64,000 nt of DNA. It comes from Candidatus Melainabacteria bacterium. Its GTDB lineage: Bacteria > Cyanobacteriota > Vampirovibrionia > Obscuribacterales > Obscuribacteraceae. Positions 1 to 8,618 of the stretch are shown one piece after another (the first letter of the stretch is position 1; each line of letters begins with the position of its first letter). Location of the stretch: contig PLXC01000074.1 of NCBI GenBank assembly GCA_003151275.1, positions 1 to 64,000 on the forward strand, given 5' to 3'. Both the position numbers and the translations under genes were made by a program. Under the pieces are notes generated by a model. The model was given only the letters and a program-made list of their open reading frames with translations, was not told the origin of the DNA and made no database searches.

Positions 1-2
1 TT

Positions 3-2756
3 CTAGAAAGCACCGATAGTGGAATTAAAGACAGGATTCTTGGTTGCATTCGGGTGACAAAGGACAACAAGAAACGGAACTTACCGCTCACCTCTGTGCA
101 CATTAGCGCACGTGTGGCTGATCGCCTAGCTCATGTGACAGTCAAAGAGACATTCAAAAATCCATACACAGATCACCTTGAAGCTGTTTATATTTTCCCT
201 TTGTCTGGTGGCTGCGCTGTTAGTTCTTTCGAAATGAAAGTTGGTGACCGAACAATCGTTGGCAAGGTGGATGAGCGCCAGGCTGCACGCGAGCAATACG
301 CTGAAGCTTTGCAAGAGGGCAAAAGAGCTGCTCTTATGGAACAGGAACGTGATGACGTCTTCACAGTGCAAGTGGGTAATTTGCCACCAGGTGAGGAGGT
401 CACTGTGACCATGACCTATTCAGAGAAGCTTGCCTATTTCGATAACGGCACAACAGAAATAAGACTTCCTTTAGTGGTGGCACCTCGATATATTCCAGGA
501 CAAGCGCTTAATCGGGACAATGTCGGTGATGGCGTTGAGTTGGATACAGATATCGTGCCTGATGCTTCGCGCATCACCCCACCCAGGCTGGCACAAGGAG
601 TCGATCCGAAAACCGCACTGAACTTGACTGTTGAACTAGCGGGCGATCAGACAATTGAAGACTTGAGTTGCTCTCAACATGCCACTCGCGTTGGTACCAG
701 CAAAGATGGTGTCAAAGTTTCCTTGTCGCGTGAGGATGATTTGCTTGATCGTGATTTCGTTCTGCGCTGGCGCGTGGCAACTGATGCTTTGCAATCAAAC
801 TTTCTTGTCTATCGCCACCCTGAAAACAAGGACGAGTGCTATGGCATGATTTCTTTGCTGCCACCACAGTCAACCGATATTGCCTCACCTCCTCGTGATG
901 TCATATTTGTCGTAGACCGATCTGGTTCGATGCAGGGAGTCAAGATGGTCTCGGCTGCTAGAGCTTGTTCCTTGCTGCTTGCCACTCTTGGTCCCAAAGA
1001 TCGTTTTGCTGTGCAAGCTTTCGATAACGTATGCGAATGGATGAATCAAGACAGCGACCGTTTTGTGCTGGCTGATGAAACGGGCATAGAAGCCGGCAAT
1101 AAATTTCTTCGCGGCATATCCTCACGTGGTGGCACCGAGATGCATCGCTCTCTTCAAGAAGCGATATTGACGATGAAAACTCGGAAGAATCCTTCTCGCC
1201 GCTTGCCTGTGATCGTCGTTTTGACCGACGGTGAAGTCGGTAATGAAGGGGCAATTCTTAAGCATATTCAATCAGAACTGGCGGACAGTCGTGTTTTCAC
1301 AATTGGTGTAGACACGGCGGTGAACGATGGCTTCTTGCGCCGACTGGCCTCAATTGGTGGTGGCACAGCAACTTTTGTGCAACCTGGAGCGCAGTTAGAG
1401 GATGCTTTGAGTGGTGTCGGCAGAGAAATTGGAACGCCGCTAGTTACCGGTCTGACGATTGAAGATGTGAATTGTGGGCTGGATAATAAGTCCGTAGCAC
1501 CATCCAAGCTGTCTGATTTGTTTGAAGGTCGTGCCAGCAGCGCGTTCTTTAGATTCTCGGCTGGTAAATTGAAAGATCTGAAAAACGCCAAAGTGAAGGT
1601 TAAAGGACAGTTCGTTGATGGCAAACCTTTTGTTGAGGAGGTTGTGGCTAGAATCATCGACGTTCCGGCTCTTGCTCAGCTCTGGGCTAAGGCTTACGTC
1701 GTCGATTTGGAAGACAAATATAGAATTGCTAGTGCGCATGAGCAAGCCGCACTGCACAAAGAAATCGTTGAAGTTGCTGTTGCTCACTCGCTGCTAACAA
1801 AGTTCACTGCATTTGTAGTGGTTGATCATGCTGAGATCGTTAATGCCGGTGGAGCGAATCGTAAAATCGTGCAGCCAGTACAGATGCCAGCAAAGTGGGA
1901 AATGGCACAGTCTAATGCTCCAGCATCACCACCAATGGCATTCTTCCAGAACTCCCCTGCAAGGTATGGCTCGGCCTCGGCGCCGGCGTCTGCGGGATGG
2001 GGTGGAGGTGGAGCGCCTGCGCCGAGAAATCAAAGAAGTGCGCCTGCTGATAGCGAGTGGGGTGCACCAACGGGTTCCGCCTGGGATCAGGCTGCGCCAA
2101 TGCAGCAACAGCCAACAAGCGAGCCTATGCGATCACAACCGTCGAACGCACCTCAGGCGCCAGCGCCTTCTGCCCCGGCTGCGTCTTCGGGTCGAGCTGA
2201 CCAAGGGATAACTGGCGCTAATTCTGGGTCGTCAGAACGATTGAAATCAATGAAGAGCATGGGTGCAGATGCTCGCGCCAAAAAAGGACATGCTGAAGAG
2301 GCAGCCATGTCACTTGGGCTTCCAGATGAAGCACCCCTGACACTCGCCGAAAGCATTCGAAGAAAAATCCAGTCTTCGCAGGTAAAAAACAAAGATCAAA
2401 AGGAAGCTGCGCCAACTGGTTTGTCTCAGAGTTACAAGAATTTTGAGATGGTTTTGAAGAAGATATTGGCAGCCATCAATAATGGTACGAATCCAGGCTC
2501 AGAGGAATTAGATGAGGCAAGAATGCAATTGATCGTAGTCCTTTCCAACTCTGAATTAGCGGTTAAGTTACCGCTTTTGCAGAAGTACTTACGTGCCGAT
2601 GTAATCCAGCTGATCGCATCGATTGAGTCTTCCACGACTGTTAGTGTGTCCCTGAAGACATTAGCGATTGAACACGAGAAGTTGTTTCTCAAAGTTGCCG
2701 AGGAATCGGCAGCAATCGGAGCCGCTCACAGACCATTCTGGCAATTAAACGTTTAA
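3..2756 (+). CDS. VIT and VWA domain protein (5' end cut by window edge)
   Basis: Large protein with an N-terminal VIT domain (about the first 130 residues, starting around LPLTSVHISARV) followed by a von Willebrand A domain. The VWA metal site is intact: DRSGSM, a Thr in SRGGTE and an Asp in LTDGEVG. A Pro/Ala/Ser/Gly-rich low-complexity stretch follows, then a helical C-terminus that ends in RPFWQLNV. VIT-VWA proteins are usually surface or secreted adhesion/scaffold-type proteins, but no signal peptide is visible here. A GTG at 54 could start a 900-residue form. However, the frame is open back to base 3, no Shine-Dalgarno precedes the GTG, and the residues just upstream of it (GCIRV) read like the usual lead-in to a VIT domain. 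I therefore call it partial. Confidence 0.88.
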   Translation, partial: LESTDSGIKDRILGCIRVTKDNKKRNLPLTSVHISARVADRLAHVTVKETFKNPYTDHLEAVYIFPLSGGCAVSSFEMKVGDRTIVGKVDERQAAREQYAEALQEGKRAALMEQERDDVFTVQVGNLPPGEEVTVTMTYSEKLAYFDNGTTEIRLPLVVAPRYIPGQALNRDNVGDGVELDTDIVPDASRITPPRLAQGVDPKTALNLTVELAGDQTIEDLSCSQHATRVGTSKDGVKVSLSREDDLLDRDFVLRWRVATDALQSNFLVYRHPENKDECYGMISLLPPQSTDIASPPRDVIFVVDRSGSMQGVKMVSAARACSLLLATLGPKDRFAVQAFDNVCEWMNQDSDRFVLADETGIEAGNKFLRGISSRGGTEMHRSLQEAILTMKTRKNPSRRLPVIVVLTDGEVGNEGAILKHIQSELADSRVFTIGVDTAVNDGFLRRLASIGGGTATFVQPGAQLEDALSGVGREIGTPLVTGLTIEDVNCGLDNKSVAPSKLSDLFEGRASSAFFRFSAGKLKDLKNAKVKVKGQFVDGKPFVEEVVARIIDVPALAQLWAKAYVVDLEDKYRIASAHEQAALHKEIVEVAVAHSLLTKFTAFVVVDHAEIVNAGGANRKIVQPVQMPAKWEMAQSNAPASPPMAFFQNSPARYGSASAPASAGWGGGGAPAPRNQRSAPADSEWGAPTGSAWDQAAPMQQQPTSEPMRSQPSNAPQAPAPSAPAASSGRADQGITGANSGSSERLKSMKSMGADARAKKGHAEEAAMSLGLPDEAPLTLAESIRRKIQSSQVKNKDQKEAAPTGLSQSYKNFEMVLKKILAAINNGTNPGSEELDEARMQLIVVLSNSELAVKLPLLQKYLRADVIQLIASIESSTTVSVSLKTLAIEHEKLFLKVAEESAAIGAAHRPFWQLNV

Positions 2757-2786
2757 CCGACGACATGTGGCTGGCTGGCGAGGGAC

Positions 2787-2818
2787 GATGGAGCGCGACT
2801 TTTATGTCGCGCTCCATC
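2787..2818 (+). terminator. 13-bp perfect hairpin after the VIT-VWA gene
   Basis: The arms GATGGAGCGCGAC and GTCGCGCTCCATC pair perfectly around a 6-nt TTTTAT loop, 30 nt after the stop codon of the VIT-VWA gene. There is no long T tract after it, so it may act with Rho or as an mRNA 3' stabiliser rather than as a classic intrinsic terminator. Confidence 0.6.
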
Positions 2819-2882
2819 CATTTGGGGCTAGTGATACCATTATCACGTTGCGGGTGTCCCCAAAGCTGAAGAGGTTACAGTG

Positions 2883-3521
2883 ATGGATGAGGCCGAAATA
2901 AGACGAAAACTCTGTGAAATTCTTGGTGCAAAGCCAAACGCCACAGACGATGAGATCAAACAAGCTTACGCCGCAGAGGTCAAAAAGTGGCATCCTGACC
3001 GCGTGCAGCATAACAGTGAACTCGCGGCACTGGCTGAACAAAAGCTGAAACTGATCAATCAAACTTACGAGTGTCTCACCGATCGCGTTCAGTTTGAAAT
3101 GTACGCAGCGAAATTAGTAAAGAAACAAGCCGAAGCGGCTACAGGCTCAGATCATGGCTCGTCGAAGAAAACTTCAGGCACTACGTCGGGCAAGACTTCC
3201 GAAAATACTTCGAACAACGGGTCATCGACCAACTCAAACTCGGCGAAGGCAACGGCATCCTCCACGGCGCCGCGTTCTCCACAACCAACGGACAAAGGCG
3301 GCATAGTGAAGATTTTCCTCGCTACCGGATTGTTTGTTCTAATTGTAATAGTGGTTGCCAATTTGACATCGCCTCGCCGAGACGCACCGCTCACACCAGG
3401 CGTTGTTTTGAGCCCATCAGAATCACCGGCGGCACCAATATCCAGCCCCCCAAATTATCAGCGTCCGCAAAATACATTGCCTCCAGATAGCTCAGTCGGT
3501 CCGCCACCCGGCTCCAATTAG
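2883..3521 (+). CDS. J-domain protein with C-terminal membrane anchor
   Basis: The N-terminal 70 residues form a DnaJ J-domain with the HPD motif at about residues 37-39 (KKWHPDR) and a helix IV of the NQTYECLTD type. J-domains stimulate Hsp70 ATPase activity, so this is a probable co-chaperone that recruits DnaK to the membrane. A Ser/Thr/Asn-rich linker (about 80-135) is followed by one strongly hydrophobic segment (FLATGLFVLIVIVVANL) and a Pro/Ser-rich tail. It lacks the G/F, zinc-finger and substrate-binding domains of true DnaJ. The start ATG at 2883 lies 8 nt after GAAGAGG; a GTG directly before it at 2880 is an alternative. Confidence 0.85.
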   Translation: MDEAEIRRKLCEILGAKPNATDDEIKQAYAAEVKKWHPDRVQHNSELAALAEQKLKLINQTYECLTDRVQFEMYAAKLVKKQAEAATGSDHGSSKKTSGTTSGKTSENTSNNGSSTNSNSAKATASSTAPRSPQPTDKGGIVKIFLATGLFVLIVIVVANLTSPRRDAPLTPGVVLSPSESPAAPISSPPNYQRPQNTLPPDSSVGPPPGSN

Positions 3522-3532
3522 TGATACTGCAT

Positions 3533-3544
3533 ATAGTGCACTAT
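3533..3544. repeat. 12-bp perfect palindrome ATAGTGCACTAT
   Basis: A perfect dyad located 12 nt after the stop codon of the J-domain gene. It has no loop or T tract, so it looks more like a protein-binding dyad than a terminator. The rest of the 330-nt gap up to the next gene shows only a promoter (3735-3765) and a short direct repeat, AGCAATGTTA, around 3600. Confidence 0.35.
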
Positions 3545-3734
3545 CGAGTTCTTTTGTTGAGCTCCATTAATTGTGCCCGAGCCTTCTGTCCGAACCCAGC
3601 AATGTTACCAGCAATGTTAAGTCCTGCTAAATGTTTGCCAGCATTCGGATGGTCGGAACTTCGCCAAGAGCCGTCCCGTCATGTCTAACAGTTAAGCGAA
3701 TGATAGACTTGGGTTGCTAATTATATTGCCGCTT

Positions 3735-3765
3735 TTGACTAGTTATCAACAGGCGTCTGTATAAT
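3735..3765 (+). promoter_or_regulatory. Candidate sigma70-type promoter
   Basis: TTGACT at 3735-3740 and a consensus TATAAT at 3760-3765 are separated by 19 nt, slightly longer than the optimum. It lies about 85 nt upstream of the chosen TTG start of the acyltransferase gene. Confidence 0.5.
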
Positions 3766-3851
3766 AGAATTACTCGTGCCCTCAAAAGGGGACATCGTCT
3801 GGTCCATTGTTCGCCTTATCCGAAACGGTCCTTCGTGCGGGAGATATAACC

Positions 3852-4691
3852 TTGAATTCTTCGGAAAAGCCAACGAGTCACTACAGTGTAAACAAGTATC
3901 AACGACCTCGCTGGAATGTCTTGGACATGGTTATGTTCTGCCGGGGCAACTCTGTTCCCACTTATCTCTGGGCAGACATAGATATGACTTGGTCTGAAGA
4001 ATTTCGCAAAAAATTGAAGGATGCTGGCGTCAAGACTACCGTGACTGCGATTTTGCTCAAAGCAATTGCCATCGCACAGCGAACACATCCAGCTAGCCGC
4101 ACGGCCATCTACCCCTGGGGCAAGATGGTCACTTTCAACGATATCGTGGCCGGTTTCACGGTGGAGCGTAATGTTGGCACGCAGCCAGCGGTGTTCTTCG
4201 GAGCAATTGATGCGCCTGATACCAAATCAGTCGAAGAAATAACTCAAGAACTCCAAGCGTACGGCGCTGCTGACTTCAAAGAAGTCAAACCATTAGACGT
4301 GCAAAATCGTTTTAACAACATGCCATGGCTGGTTCGCCGTTTCATTTTGTGGATGGGCATCACCTATCCAGCCTTCAGATTGCGTCATATGGGCGCAACG
4401 TTCGGACTCAGTTCGCTTGGCAAATTTGGCATTAAGTCTTTGATTCCTCCATGCGTAAGCACCTCGACCTTCGGCATTGGCAGCGTAGAAGACCGCGCTG
4501 TCGTTAGAGATGGAAAAATCGAGATTCGTCCGATGATGACAATCAGTCTGAACTTCGATCACCGCGCGATTGATGGTGCACCTGCAGCGAGATTCTTGCA
4601 AGACATCATCAAACTGATGGAAGGCGGGCTCGAGAATTACATTCAAGGTGGCGAAAACGCCACCACCTCTATGACGTCTTCTTACAGCTAA
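3852..4691 (+). CDS. E2-type 2-oxoacid dehydrogenase acyltransferase domain protein
   Basis: A stand-alone catalytic domain of the chloramphenicol-acetyltransferase/E2 fold. The C-terminal FDHRAIDG motif (His near residue 237) is the E2 active-site signature, followed by the typical AARFLQDIIKLME helix. No lipoyl or peripheral-subunit-binding domain is present, and no E1 or E3 gene lies nearby, so it may use CoA thioesters in another role rather than act in a dehydrogenase complex. The frame is open from TTG 3807. I prefer TTG 3852 because GGGAG lies 8 nt upstream of it, giving a protein of 279 residues. The cognate substrate cannot be told. Confidence 0.8.
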   Translation: MNSSEKPTSHYSVNKYQRPRWNVLDMVMFCRGNSVPTYLWADIDMTWSEEFRKKLKDAGVKTTVTAILLKAIAIAQRTHPASRTAIYPWGKMVTFNDIVAGFTVERNVGTQPAVFFGAIDAPDTKSVEEITQELQAYGAADFKEVKPLDVQNRFNNMPWLVRRFILWMGITYPAFRLRHMGATFGLSSLGKFGIKSLIPPCVSTSTFGIGSVEDRAVVRDGKIEIRPMMTISLNFDHRAIDGAPAARFLQDIIKLMEGGLENYIQGGENATTSMTSSYS

Positions 4692-4700
4692 AAACTGTCG

Positions 4701-5774
4701 TCAATGTTCAATGTTTGCATCTACGCCTAAATTTGTTTGGGGCGGCAATCCTAATTTGGCTCGCAATGCAGGCAGCGCTTCGCGTGCGGCTTCTTCGCCG
4801 GCCAGGATGGCGGCTTGAACATTCTTCTTCTTCGTAGACACCAGGCTTATGCCATTCACGTTGGGGTGGATGATTATGTCTGCGTCTTTGAGCTGATTTT
4901 CATCCACTTTGGCCAAGTGCAACGTCAGGACCCGATGCGCGACACTGCCTATTTTTCTGAAAGAGCTTTCCGGCATCGTTTCGAATCGTTCATCGACATC
5001 GACAGCAATGACTATTTTGGCTCCCAATGCCCTCGTTTCTGTGACCGGCAAGTTTGCCACCACGCCGCCATCGACAAATAGGCCATCTCCGATTTTTACG
5101 GGACGTCGCAGCACTGGAATTGCCGCACTTGCCTGAAGAGCAACGCCGATATTTCCGCGCGTGATGCAATAGGCTTGTCCATTCAATAGATTCAAGGCAA
5201 CGGCACCAAAGGGCTTGTCCAGATTTTCAATTCGCTGCTTGTCTTCGGGCACTGAGTTATTGATAAAACTGCGAAATTTGCCTCCTATATACGAACCGTC
5301 ATACGGCTTGTAGCCAAAAAGGCGAAGCACGTAAAAGAATGGAATTGCAGCAACGCGCAACGGTATCGGCACCGTCAAAAACGACCGCATCAAGCCATGC
5401 TGAAATCTGTACTCAATTTCATCGACTTTCAAACCAGCACAATACAAGCCACCAACAACAGAGCCCATGCTGGTTCCTACGATCATGTCTATAGGAATTC
5501 CCTCTTTGACCAGAACGCGCAAAACACCTATGTGTGCCGCACCACGCGTGCCACCGCCTCCGAGAGCAAGCCCGATTTTTTCTCTTTGTTTTATTGCTGG
5601 TGTCGCTGCTGGTGGCGCCGTAATGATCACTGGTGTTGCATCATATGGCGTTACCAACGTAGGTCCAGCCTTGTCTTCAGCCCTGACTGAGGTTTGCAAG
5701 CAGAAGCTGACAACGAATGCGCTTACCAATCGCGAAAGGCGATATCCACCAAGTCGTTCAGAACCGCGAATCAA
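4701..5774 (-). CDS. Exported patatin-like phospholipase
   Basis: An N-terminal signal peptide (hydrophobic LVSAFVVSFCLQTSV, probable cleavage near VRA) precedes a patatin domain. That domain has the oxyanion loop GGGGTRGAAH (72-81), the nucleophile elbow GTSMG (Ser102) and the catalytic Asp in VDGG with the usual VVANLPV continuation. The family hydrolyses acyl esters of lipids with a Ser-Asp dyad; it is related to RssA/YlbK-type bacterial patatins. The start is TTG, 10 nt after the stop of the upstream repeat protein, with AAGG just before it, so the two genes are probably co-transcribed. Export implies action on envelope or host lipids. Confidence 0.88.
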   Translation of the reverse strand: MIRGSERLGGYRLSRLVSAFVVSFCLQTSVRAEDKAGPTLVTPYDATPVIITAPPAATPAIKQREKIGLALGGGGTRGAAHIGVLRVLVKEGIPIDMIVGTSMGSVVGGLYCAGLKVDEIEYRFQHGLMRSFLTVPIPLRVAAIPFFYVLRLFGYKPYDGSYIGGKFRSFINNSVPEDKQRIENLDKPFGAVALNLLNGQAYCITRGNIGVALQASAAIPVLRRPVKIGDGLFVDGGVVANLPVTETRALGAKIVIAVDVDERFETMPESSFRKIGSVAHRVLTLHLAKVDENQLKDADIIIHPNVNGISLVSTKKKNVQAAILAGEEAAREALPALRAKLGLPPQTNLGVDANIEH

Positions 5775-5784
5775 TCAATTTACC

Positions 5785-7005
5785 TTAAGTCCATATCCAT
5801 TGCATGCGCGATGGCAGGGTTAAACCCAATTTTACGAGGGTCTCATCTAAAGTGCCGCCGCTCTTTTGCGTGTTCTGCAAGGACTGGACTGTCTGTTCAT
5901 TCGAGACATATCCTTCACGCAGGAGTGAATAGCACCGCAGCGCCACATACAGAGTCGCTTCGTTAACCATTCCTGCTGCAAGAACTTTTTTGCCCACTTT
6001 GATCGAACTTTCTTCCTCGCAAGACACAACTTGGGCGATTTGATCAGCACTGGCTATTCCACCTTGTTCCAGCAGTTCTTGCATAGTTAGGATTGGAGGC
6101 GTCACTTGAGGCGGAGGCTGTAATTCCGCGACAGCTTGATAAACCGATACTTCTTTGACGCGCACTTGCTTGAGCGCTTCTGACGCTTGATAGGCGCGTA
6201 GAGTGTCGTTTGAAACCATATCTTGCAGATATACCGCGGCTTCTAAGACCGGATTCGTGACGTGACCTTGTTCCAAAAGAATTTGTCCGAACTGCTTTTC
6301 TTTGACAATTTCAATTTCCAGGCACTCCAGCATGTCGCTTTCGCCCATGAATCCAGCCATCAAACAAAGTTCGCCAATCTTTACGGCTTGACCAGGGGAT
6401 TCTCGATAGAGGCCCAATTCAAACAATGCTTGTTCAATGCTAATCCGTCTGCGACCAACAGCCTGCAGCCCTTGAATAGCGTCTTCTTTGGAAATTTTTC
6501 CGTCACGAATTAAAAGTTGTGCGGCCAATGCCGATGACATCATCCATGTCGAGAGGTCACGATTGAGAACTAGAATGCGACCCATTTGCATGCCACTGTC
6601 ATGGGCTCTTGTGAGGGCTCGACCTAGCTGCTCTTGATTGATCATGCCCGCGGCGAGCATCAAATTTGTCAGGTCGTTTCCGAGTGCGGAGACAACCATC
6701 GTTTTCTTGTGCACTGAGCTGAGAACGTTCACCGCTTCGTCGAGTTCGAGGTGATTTTGCTTGGCAAAGCGCAGGGCCTTGACCGCCATATCCAGCGAAA
6801 TTTTCCCTTCCTTGATTAGCTCCTGCGCTTCCATTACTGACTTCAGTGAATGTTCAGAAGCATGCCCCAGCATGATCAAAGCACGCTCCAACGGAACATT
6901 CAGATTCTTCGCGCTTTTAACCGCTTCATCAATTTTTGGCTGTGCAACTGTATTTGTGCCAGTTAGCAGAATTACAAGGGTTTCTGAAAACTTCTTTTCA
7001 ACCAT
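5785..7005 (-). CDS. Repeat protein with MshE-N-like helical modules
   Basis: I recognise no named family for the whole 406-residue protein. It consists of repeated modules of about 45-60 residues that alternate between two kinds. One resembles LMLAAGMINQEQLGRAL, as in the N-terminal domain of type II secretion/type IV pilus ATPases. The other resembles LIRDGKISKEDAIQGL, seen also as LIKEGKISLDMAVKAL and LREGYVSNEQTVQSL. There is no signal peptide or membrane segment, so it is probably cytosolic. MshE-N domains can bind cyclic-di-GMP, but the binding residues cannot be assigned by eye here. It sits directly upstream of the patatin gene with a 10-nt gap. Confidence 0.6.
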   Translation of the reverse strand: MVEKKFSETLVILLTGTNTVAQPKIDEAVKSAKNLNVPLERALIMLGHASEHSLKSVMEAQELIKEGKISLDMAVKALRFAKQNHLELDEAVNVLSSVHKKTMVVSALGNDLTNLMLAAGMINQEQLGRALTRAHDSGMQMGRILVLNRDLSTWMMSSALAAQLLIRDGKISKEDAIQGLQAVGRRRISIEQALFELGLYRESPGQAVKIGELCLMAGFMGESDMLECLEIEIVKEKQFGQILLEQGHVTNPVLEAAVYLQDMVSNDTLRAYQASEALKQVRVKEVSVYQAVAELQPPPQVTPPILTMQELLEQGGIASADQIAQVVSCEEESSIKVGKKVLAAGMVNEATLYVALRCYSLLREGYVSNEQTVQSLQNTQKSGGTLDETLVKLGLTLPSRMQWIWT

Positions 7006-7103
7006 AACTCTTGATCGATAGGGGCGCCAGGCCCATTATGCCCTATTTTCCAATTCAAGTGCATTCGTGAGCTTTGGGGCTTTTGCGTTCAATTAAGAAC
7101 ATT

Positions 7104-7131
7104 CGGCACCTGGTTCTTTATTTTGGTGCCG
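7104..7131. repeat. Inverted repeat CGGCACC/GGTGCCG
   Basis: Seven-bp arms separated by 14 nt, in the 224-nt gap between the YbjN-like gene and the repeat-protein gene, both leftward. A third partial copy (GTTCGGCACG) follows around 7160. No T tract follows in the direction of transcription, so it is an operator or an RNA hairpin rather than a clear terminator. Confidence 0.35.
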
Positions 7132-7229
7132 ACCTGTGACAAGAAAGGAATTTCTCAGTTCGGCACGGGACAGTTTTAGGGAGTCCTGCTGTCAAAAATT
7201 TGATCTGGCGATATCCGGAAAATGCTTAT

Positions 7230-7691
7230 TCAATATTGAGTAAACAGACGCGCAGTGAATTCCTTAGCCAGTTCGTCGTCGAGAGTGTCAGCGACATATG
7301 AGACATTCCAAACCAGGTCGTTGAGTTCTTCTTGATCGAGTCCAAGAATCGGTCGTTGTCCACTGACAATGACTACTTCATCGAACACGGCAACGCAGCA
7401 GTAAGTTAGATCGCGATTAATCTCAAGCAGTTTTAAGAAGAAGGCTTCGCGGTTGGTGTCGGGAAAGTGCAGGATTGGGCTGTTAACACGAATGACAGGA
7501 CCAGTGCGCTCTTCTTGGACGAAAATGTAGATTTTGGCGCTGCCTTCGGTTAGCCACCAACCATAGCCTTCGGTGGCGTCAACGGTGTGCCCCTCTACGT
7601 CTAAGCCCCTGCGTTTGAAATATTCGGCAACCATATCTACTACTTGAGAGACGGTGACCTTGCTTGCTTTTTTCGTTCCAAAGAAGCCCAT
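7230..7691 (-). CDS. YbjN-like / type III secretion chaperone-fold protein
   Basis: A 153-residue soluble protein whose pattern fits the YbjN/CesT-like chaperone fold: an N-terminal helix (VVDMVAEYFKRRGLDVEG), then WWLTEGSAKIYIFVQEE and VIRVNSPILHFP strands, then FFLKLLEINRDL and the AVFDEVVIVSGQRP hairpin with a final EELNDLVWNVSYVADTLDDEL helix. Members of this fold bind peptides or act as small chaperones and are common in Cyanobacteria. No secretion system lies in this window, so the client is unknown. The start ATG is preceded by GAGGCGAGATTAA. Confidence 0.65.
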   Translation of the reverse strand: MGFFGTKKASKVTVSQVVDMVAEYFKRRGLDVEGHTVDATEGYGWWLTEGSAKIYIFVQEERTGPVIRVNSPILHFPDTNREAFFLKLLEINRDLTYCCVAVFDEVVIVSGQRPILGLDQEELNDLVWNVSYVADTLDDELAKEFTARLFTQY

Positions 7692-7910
7692 TTAATCTCG
7701 CCTCGCACTACAATATGGAGCTTAACGACCAGGATGACCCATTGTTCCGAGCAGCTGGCTGCAGCAGCCGAGCAGATTGCAGAGTCGGGAAGCGAGCATA
7801 GCCCCCGAAGGGTGCCTAGACTTCACTAGTGTCGCTCATCGGATCGGCTGTCTTCGGACCAGCTACATCGCGGACAGTAAATTCTACACGTTTCAAACCG
7901 AGAGGTCTTC

Positions 7911-8393
7911 ATGACTACCAAGCCAAACCCAGTGCCGGATATGTATCGTACAATCACTCCCACTCTTACGGTCAAAGACGCCGCAGGCGCTATAGATTTT
8001 TATAAAAGAGCGTTCGGAGCGCAAGAAATTCGCCGCATGCCTTCACCTGACGGAAAGATCATGCACGCTGAACTGAAGATAGGCGATTCAATGATTATGC
8101 TGAATGATGAATTTCCTGAGATGGGCTGTCTTTCCCCGGAGACATTGAACGGAGTTGCCTCGAGTATTTTCCTGTATGTGCTTGACGTCGATGCCTCCTA
8201 CAAGAAAGCCGTCGATTCGGGTGCCCATCCGATCATGCCGCCTTCGGACATGTTTTGGGGTGATCGTTTCAGTAAGATAAAAGATCCGTTTGGTCAACAA
8301 TGGAGCATCGCTACTCACATTGAAGATCTGACTGATAAGGAAATTTTGGAGCGCCAAAAAACCTTTTTCTCACAAATGGCTCCTTCGAAATAG
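7911..8393 (+). CDS. VOC-superfamily (PhnB/glyoxalase-like) protein
   Basis: A 160-residue protein with the vicinal-oxygen-chelate beta-alpha-beta-beta-beta pattern: ITPTLTVKDAAGAIDFYKRAFGAQE at the N-terminus, a central HAELKIGDSMIMLNDE, and the C-terminal WGDRFSKIKDPFGQQWSIATH typical of PhnB-type members. The family includes glyoxalases, dioxygenases and antibiotic-binding proteins, so the substrate cannot be named. The start ATG at 7911 follows GAGAGGT by 5 nt. It is flanked by genes of unrelated function and is probably monocistronic. Confidence 0.85.
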   Translation: MTTKPNPVPDMYRTITPTLTVKDAAGAIDFYKRAFGAQEIRRMPSPDGKIMHAELKIGDSMIMLNDEFPEMGCLSPETLNGVASSIFLYVLDVDASYKKAVDSGAHPIMPPSDMFWGDRFSKIKDPFGQQWSIATHIEDLTDKEILERQKTFFSQMAPSK

Positions 8394-8618
8394 TCCGAGC
8401 GCTTCACTGGTCTAAACTCTTTGCGGATCGCTGAATCCGTGAGTTAGGACAATGAGGACCGTGCTCCTGCTAAAACAGGCGCAGGTCTTCAATCGGCTCT
8501 GGTGAACAGCTGAGTTTTTCGAAATCGTATAACTTGGCTGTGCCTGGAGCGCGAGGCATCTTCAGAAAATCCACCATGCTGGCAACGCAGGCGTGTCCAG
8601 CTTTCAACGAGGCGTGAG

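Noticed and set aside
3743..3751. TTATCAACA resembling a DnaA box
   Set aside because: Single site with a mismatch, no cluster and no AT-rich unwinding region or dnaA/dnaN nearby; not an origin.
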